DNA of 64,000 nt from Diphasiastrum complanatum (Eukaryota; Streptophyta; Lycopodiopsida; Lycopodiales; Lycopodiaceae): positions 13,206,144 through 13,270,143 of the forward strand of contig CM055114.1 of the NCBI GenBank assembly GCA_029204225.1, given 5' to 3'. A program made the translations under genes and the position numbers. Shown here piece by piece: positions 57,961 through 64,000 of this stretch. The notes beneath the pieces are model-generated. The model saw nothing but the letters and a program-made list of their open reading frames with translations. It had not been told where the DNA came from and searched no databases. Within the stretch, counting starts at the first letter, position 1. Each line of letters starts with the position of its first letter.

Positions 57961-60240
57961 TGCCAGGCGGGGGATTAAGATGGACCCAAATAAGGTTAAA
58001 GCCATACTCAGTTGGCTGAGACCTCAGAATATTTTGGAACTTCAAATCTTTCTTGGTCTGGCGGGATATTACAGACGATTTGTCAAGGAATATGCTCAGA
58101 TAGCAGTCCCTATGACAAATCTCCTTAAGGGAAAGGGAAAGGAGTTCATTTGGGAGTCCGCACAGCAGGAGAGCTTTGATGCTCTCAAAACAGCCTTAGC
58201 TACAGCACCAGTTTTAAAAGTCGTCGACCCTAATCAGCCATTTGTGGTCGAAACAGATGCTAGCGACTTTGCAGTAGGTGTTGTGCTAACTCAGGGTGGA
58301 CGACCAGTTGCGTTCGAGAGTAAAAAACTCGAGCCAGCTCAGACTAGGTACAGTGCCTATGAAAAGGAACTCTTTTCTATAGTCCATGCCCTTAAGACTT
58401 GGAGGCATTATTTGTATGGTGCCAACTTTGAGGTCCTCACAGACCATGAGAGTCTCAGATACCTTTGCAATCAACCTGAGCTTAGAGGTCGGAAAGCTCG
58501 TTGGGCAGAGTTGATGCAAGAGTTTGACATGTCTATCAGATATAGACGTGGAAAATTCAATACATTAGCAGATGCCCTTAGCAGAATGCCTATGAAAAAC
58601 GAACTGAGTTTTACTCAGATTCGTAATGAGTTACTCGAGTCCTTGAGAGGGAAATGCCAGCATCATGCATTCTTCTCTACTATCTGGAACTCAGTCCAGA
58701 GCAGACAGTTACAGACTCCAGAACCAGTTCCCGGGGCTGGTGCCAGTTCATCCAAGAATACGGCAGCTTCCGTTGAGGATGAAGATGAGTCCGAGTATAC
58801 GTCGTCAGGTGACGTTGAGGATTCTGAGCCTGTATTACCCAAGCAAACCCCAGTGGTTGAGGGTCAGTTGACTCAAGGATTCAAATGGAAACAGTATTCC
58901 ATTCAGGATGAGTACTTGCTCTATAGAGATAGAGTATGTGTCCCCAATTCAGAGGATTATAGGCAGCAGGTCCTATATGAATGTCATGACAATCCTAGCG
59001 CGGGACACCCAGGCATACAGAAGACCTATGAGCTTCTTCGTAGGCAATTTTTCTGGCCCAGTATGAAAAAGGACGTCCACCAGTATGTAACCAGTTGCTA
59101 GAAATGTCAAGTAAATAAAGCAGAGCGTTTAAAGGCAGGAGGGTTGTTGCATCCCTTAGAAATACCAGCTGGTAAATGGGAGAGTATCTCCATGGATTTT
59201 ATAGTAGGCCTGCCTAAAACCCAAAAGGGTAATGACGCTATATGGGTCACAGTTGACCGTCTGACCAAAATGGCTCATTTTATTTCGACCAAAACAACCG
59301 TTAGAGCTCCAGAGTTAGCGAGGTTGTTTGTAAACGGGCTATTTAAATTGTACGGTCTACCTTCCGGCATAGTCAGCGACCGGGACAGTAAGTTTACTGG
59401 AAATTTTTGGAGGGCAGTATTCCATCATCTCCATACTAAACTTAATATGAGTACCACCGACCATCCACAGACAGACGGTCAAACAGAAAGGGTAAATTAA
59501 GTGCTGGAGGACATGCTTCGTGCATACGTCAGCAAGAAGCAGACTAATTGGGAGGAGTATCTCTCGATATTAGAGTTTGCTTACAACAGTACCAAACATT
59601 CAGCTACGGGATACAGCCCATTTATGCTGATGTACGGTTTTCAGCCACGCTCACCCACAGCTGTAGGGTTTAAACAAGAAAAAGTTGAAGCAGCCAGAAA
59701 CTTTTTAGAGGACCTAAACCAGATGATAGAACATGCTAAGCGTAGCATTAGACAGTCCTAGGATCGAGCCAGGCATTATGCAGATCCACACAGACGGGAT
59801 GTGCAGTTCTCCACTGGTGAGAAAGTCTACTTGAGAGTCCCAGTTGACTCTAAAACCCTCAAATCAGGAGTGTGTGCTAAGTTGTCTCCAAGGTATTGTG
59901 GTCCCTTTACCATCAGTAGGAGACTAGGCGAGGTCACCTATGAACTAGAACTCCCACACAGCAGTAAGGTTTTTCATGTAAGTCAGTTACGAAAAGCCTT
60001 AACCAGATCAGACAATCTGGTAGGGGACAGTGTTCTAGTTCTCCCATTGGATCCTCAACAACCTCCACATGAACCAGAGGAGATTCTTGATAGTCGAGAG
60101 ACGCAGACTCGTCATACTCTATACCGAGAATATCTGGATAAGTGGAATGATCAGCCTGTTGAGAATGCCACTTGGGAAAGAGGCAGCCTCCTTCGCAAGA
60201 TTTTTCCAGACTTTGTCTTAGAGGACCAAGAAGGTTCTTA
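57961..60240 (+). pseudogene. Chromovirus (Ty3/gypsy) pol: RT end, RNase H, integrase, chromodomain
   Basis: Starts inside RT ([28 protein letters not shown]), then RNase H with [29 protein letters not shown] and TDHESLRYL, and the ADALSRMP end. The integrase finger follows ([18 protein letters not shown] ... SC-KCQ), then the DDE core: MDFIVGLP, SDRDSKF and the E in TDGQTERVN. The GPY-type region (PRYCGPF) and a C-terminal chromodomain (PEEILDSRETQ, YLDKWND, TWERG) complete it. Chromodomains direct insertion to heterochromatin. In-frame stops at 59099-59101, 59498-59500 and 59759-59761 and the missing 5' half make it inactive. PPT and LTR follow directly. Confidence 0.95.
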
Positions 60241-60252
60241 AGGGGGAGGGAG
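60241..60252 (+). other. Polypurine tract
   Basis: AGGGGGAGGGAG directly before the LTR TG start; overlaps the pol stop codon region as in many chromoviruses. Confidence 0.85.
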
Positions 60253-60905
60253 TGTTACGAGCTCGTAACCAGTGCCGAACCCTAGAGAACACAGATAGGT
60301 CAGATACCACAGTCAGGGTCGTGTCCGGTGTACATGACCAACAGGGCAAGACAGTGTGAGTAGTGTGCCCCAGCACGGTCCATAGCCATGGCGGGCCTAA
60401 CACAGCCTAGGGACCCTGTCAGCAGGATAGGGCTCCCAGTTGGGTCCCGACGTGCAGTCGGCCACGTCAGTGACACGTGGCCGACACTTGGCAATAGCAT
60501 GCTACCAGTCCTCACACTGGGCTAGGAGGGGCTTACTCTATATCAAGGAGTAGGCAAGGTTGGGTGGATCAGTTAGTGTTTGCCCTACTGTGGTGTTAGG
60601 ATCTATTACAGGCCTCTTGTCTGAGTTCATGGACAGGCTGGGCAAGCAGCTGTGCCCTTGCACGACCATTAGCCCAAAGACGTATATCGCTTACTATATT
60701 GACTTGTTGCACGACTCCTTAGTACTTACTACTTCCCAGTAACTATTGTTTGAAATCTGAAATTTGAATTGATGAATCATTCCCTAAATCACACGAAGAA
60801 GAGGAATCGACTCTCCTCTTTGCAGTTGGAGAGGTTGGTGTACGTACATGCCAGCCTCAGACTTTTGGCTAGATTTCAGACCACCGTAGAGCCTATCCAG
60901 GTAAG
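60253..60905 (+). mobile_element. Chromovirus 3' LTR (3' end uncertain)
   Basis: Starts TGTTACGAGCTCGTAACC. Positions 60254-60269 form a perfect 16-bp palindrome, GTTACGAGCTCGTAAC. A CTATATCAAGG TATA-like box lies near 60536. The 3' end was placed only roughly. ORFs within it have no motif. Confidence 0.7.
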
Positions 60906-61560
60906 CCATAAATTATAATTTCTAACATGTGATCCTAGATACTAGATAGTAGTATGTACGGTTCTAAGTTAAGTTTTAACTTTTGTCGGCCCTCCAAATT
61001 TTGTCTTGATTTCAATGTGCATTGTGACATGTGCGTAGGTTAATTAGGATGAGATCGATGTGGCAAAGGTTCCAAACTTGCCACCGAAAGACTAGGCAGT
61101 GGAGGACGTGTGGCATTCCTCCACGAGGAGGTGCAGAGGGCAGGTGAGAAATTAAGATCTAGCTCTTACTACTCGGTTGACGTTGCATGCCTCAGGCTTG
61201 TCACTTGTCTAGAAATACATTTTTGAACTGATTATTGTAATTTGTGGGCAGTAATACGTATGTCCCTCCTTGTGTGCAGGACCTGTCACTAGAGCAGAGC
61301 GCAGGAGGAGGGCAGGAGAGGGTACGAGCTCTCGTGCTCACAGCCCTGACGACAAGTCTAAGTTTGAGGCATCGTCAAGGTCAGAGTCCTCAGAGGAGGA
61401 GGAGTCTGAGGAAAAGCCAAGATGAGGATGAGGGACATCATACCCTACCTCCGATGAGGATTTCATCGCTGACATTCCAGAGGAGACCACAGCAAGCTCC
61501 ACAGCACCAGCGCAAAGGAGACTCAGACCTAGGAGAGCTTAGAGTGTAGATTAGTTACTA
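60905..61560 (+). other. Exon-like segments with splice signals
   Basis: Downstream of the LTR: CCAG|GTAAGCC (about 60900), a segment ending GGCAG|GTGAGA (about 61143) and one starting GTGTGCAG|GACCTGTCAC (about 61280). The last reads as an acidic and Arg/Ser-rich stretch (SSRSESSEEEESEEKPR) with two stops, then SDEDFIADIPEET and RRLRPRRA, ending at 61546. It might be a gag or host exon remnant. Not recognised. Confidence 0.3.
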
Positions 61561-64000
61561 GTAGATAGATCATAGTAGTAACTTGTATGTACATAGTATT
61601 GATGAGCATTGAACTGTTTACATATCATCAGATATGTGGCATTACACTTGACTCATATGTATTATGGATTCTGAACTTTGAGCTTTGTTGTATGACATTG
61701 ATCATGGCGGCGATCATGGTTGTCGCTATTCCAGGTGAGCGGCAGTCATGGCTATCGCTATTTGGTCAGGTGGTGATCTTGGCTACTATCATTATCAAAA
61801 ACAGTTGCACAATGACATTTCGAAGACCAAAGTCACAGTCTTCAACACTCTCGGGCTTTCATGCATCGCCAGGAGCTTATTTTTTATGGACAGCCTCTAG
61901 ATGCGGTTCCTTCATACACTTAACCTAGGTTCAGTATGAGATAGGCGGCTACTTCTAGACTCGGGAAAGGTCACTCTTCCATTGTTCAATTGGAGCGATG
62001 ACAAGGAAACCTGGGAGAAGGAAGAAGACCTTAGGCTGAAATTCTCTAGTTTCTTACCTTGAGAAGAGAGGGGGAGAGTGTAAAACGATTGCCAAGTGTA
62101 GATCTTTAAGATCCTACTGCATACACCAAAAGGAGTGTTGTGGAGCCAAACCACCAACCAAGTAGAAACCAATGATCGAATCTCAATCAGCTTCACCCCC
62201 GAGCCACGATGACTAAATACAATAGAGGAGATGTTTTTGGCAATTGAATACTGAAATCTGGAAGTGGAGGAGGGCAAGTTTCTATAGGTATATATAGACC
62301 CCTAGAACCTAGGAATATTCCTTCCAAAACCCAAGTCCTTTACTAGATTCATAGTCAATTGCTTTTGATCTCCTCTATATGCACAAAAGTTGTCAATCAC
62401 CATGCACTACTCCAATAGTAGGTTAATAAGTACAGATTATTCCGAATCATCTGAACTGGACATGGACATAACAAAGAGAATGTTATGTACCATGACGGTA
62501 AGGCAGAACACTAGACCAGGATTGTCGACATTTTTAGTGCCATGTGTCAGCACCTCAAGCCGCCTCATGTTGCAGATCCAGGCGTGGGGAACCCTGTATT
62601 ATCCATTTAATCTACCCGAGGAGTAGGTGGATGTCATGAGCATGCTTGAGCTAGGATGTATGTCTAGCCATGGAGATGAGTGCCCATGAGAACTGAGACG
62701 ATCGCAATAGCACGAGATGATAGTTATTGTAGGCTTGATCAAGCCAATGGTGTCAAAAATTTTGGGTGAGTTGGTAGTGACTCTATGGATGGTGAGCGGT
62801 AACAAAGCTTCATCACTTGATGTTTGAAGTTCACTTTATGAAAATCGATTTTGTAATTTATAACATGTAGACTAGAAGGAATGTAGAGCATTGTGTTGAG
62901 CTTGTTCCAAGGGTAAGTTCAGTATGTAGGCCTCCTTCTAGGATGAGCCTCAAAGAGGAGGAAGTTATAAAGATGTTGCAAGAGTATCTCAAGCTAGGGC
63001 CCTTCACTTGTTAAAAGAATGGGTGGTTGTTAGGCAACAATCATGGCCCTAACGTACCCTAGAAGGGACCGTGACTAGGTCAATCATGTGACTAGGTCAG
63101 TTATGTGACCGCCAGTGGTGGGCCACAACCCACACGCCAATACTAGGCACCCAAGTCCTTGGGTGTGTCAGTATAAGTGACCTGGTGATTAGGCCCGACA
63201 TGCATTGCTTTAGTACCAAGCAATCTAACGCTATTCGCACATGGCATTCTTTTCTACACATCTTGCTTGGGGCATGTTCATAATATTAAGTCTTCTAGTT
63301 CTTGTTTGTACTTGGTCTATATGGCTAGCTTGAAGTCTATTTAGGTGTTTTGAGTCATACGTGCTAGCTTCACATTGTCTTCTTGGTCTATACAACTAGC
63401 TAGTCGTCTAGACTCTATTGTTGCATTGACATGGCATTCCTAAGATAAAGCACTAGCTTTTGAATTTATATCTGATGACCTCCATCATCACATTCATGGG
63501 AGTTTCTTCCTGTTACAACATTGGCCAAAGACCCTTTCACAGTTCCAATTTTGCAGCATCTGTCTTGTTTATGAAGTCCCATTCTTGCAACATCATTTTT
63601 GAGGCAAGAGCTTCATTCCTTTATGCGGCTATTCTAGAAATATTGCATTGAATTTTTTTCCACAATGATGTGCACATATGTGTATGATTGGTGGTATCAC
63701 AGATGCTTCTACGATAGCAAGAGCTCTACTCCCAATTTTGTGTGGCACTCATGGGCTTATATATAAGTGTATTGTTTCACATATTTGTTACAGCATTCAC
63801 TGGCCACGGTGTGTTCACTGCTGATGTCAAGTGACAGTCTCGATACATCGGTATTTTTCATTGATTTACTTTTCCAGGTTGCAGCATCTTCAAGATCTAC
63901 ATTTTGCAGCTGCTTCTTGAGCATGTGCATTTTGTGGCCTCAGGTGCAGGCTATATATAGCAGATGCAATTCTGCAGGATCTTCCAGTTTTACAATTCTG
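61560..64000. other. No recognised gene
   Basis: Mixed sequence with short ORFs. The 63040-63190 part has GTGACTAGGTCA repeated (63068, 63088) and looks LTR-like. Nothing supports a gene. Confidence 0.35.

Larger units (their letters stand above)
55320..58000 (-). mobile_element. Non-LTR retrotransposon (LINE), decayed
   Basis: Read on the - strand: end of an endonuclease domain ([10 protein letters not shown] in ORF 58005-57550), an interruption at 57.24-57.55 kb, the RT domain (57175-56293) and a C-terminal domain (56250-55364). The 5' part of the endonuclease is missing and several frames are broken. The 5' side abuts the chromovirus at about 57960. LINEs copy RNA at the nicked target. 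Confidence 0.9.

Noticed and set aside
57685-57978. 97-codon ORF on the + strand
   Set aside because: Antisense to the LINE endonuclease end; Arg/Gly-rich shadow.
63820-63850. Hammerhead-like CTGATG near 63.82 kb
   Set aside because: No matching GAAA core or stems nearby.

Overview
The window looks like nuclear DNA of a land plant with a large, repeat-rich genome. The evidence is spliced genes with GT..AG introns, a three-repeat MYB (MYB3R) transcription-factor gene, plant-type Ty1/copia and Ty3/gypsy retrotransposons with the TGGTATCA initiator-Met-tRNA primer site, and long pure (CT)n arrays. The MYB3R and LINE sequences look to me more like a non-seed vascular plant (fern or lycophyte) than a flowering plant, but I cannot place the species. 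No rRNA, tRNA, CRISPR or bacterial feature was seen.

Layout. 0-8.5 kb: a decayed Ulp1/C48-like peptidase relic, a copia LTR end with primer site, a broken copia gag and integrase on the + strand, and an unrecognised decayed reading frame on the - strand. 9.9-10.2 kb: three tiny hairpins with a shared loop and different, self-complementary stems. 10.8-19 kb: copia RT relic, gypsy gag/protease and integrase relics on the - strand, two partial copies of a repeat with a conserved 13-codon leader exon, and another hidden - strand reading frame (15.4-16.2 kb). 19.6-28.3 kb: (CT)n/(GA)n arrays and several copies of an unusual composite repeat built from an array of CCA-RCGA-TGG hairpins, the leader-exon block, a zone of bulged hairpins and a body that can end in (CT)n. 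28.4-32.2 kb: a copia element on the - strand (gag, broken protease, integrase) with its primer site, interrupted by an LTR. 32-35 kb: little recognisable.

35.1-50.1 kb holds the one convincing host gene, a MYB3R gene on the - strand. Nine coding exons can be assembled with matching phases (about 964 residues), from a hidden R1 exon at 50.0 kb to the stop codon at 35.11 kb; the 5' end was not found. Its introns are full of insertions: a 565-bp foldback element with a 9-bp target duplication (37.6-38.1 kb), and copia RT/RNase H, LTR and integrase pieces (43.1-46.2 kb) inside a 7.3-kb intron that splits repeat R1. 50-64 kb: LTR copies, another copia LTR with a perfect primer site, a tandemly duplicated piece of the composite repeat, a LINE on the - strand, a chromovirus (gypsy with chromodomain) on the + strand with three in-frame stops, and unassigned sequence to the end.

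The retroelements all look broken. The most novel material is the set of hairpin families at 10.0, 20.2-21.7, 24.0-24.3, 26.7-28.3 and 53.9-54.0 kb, where stems differ between copies yet stay complementary within each copy.
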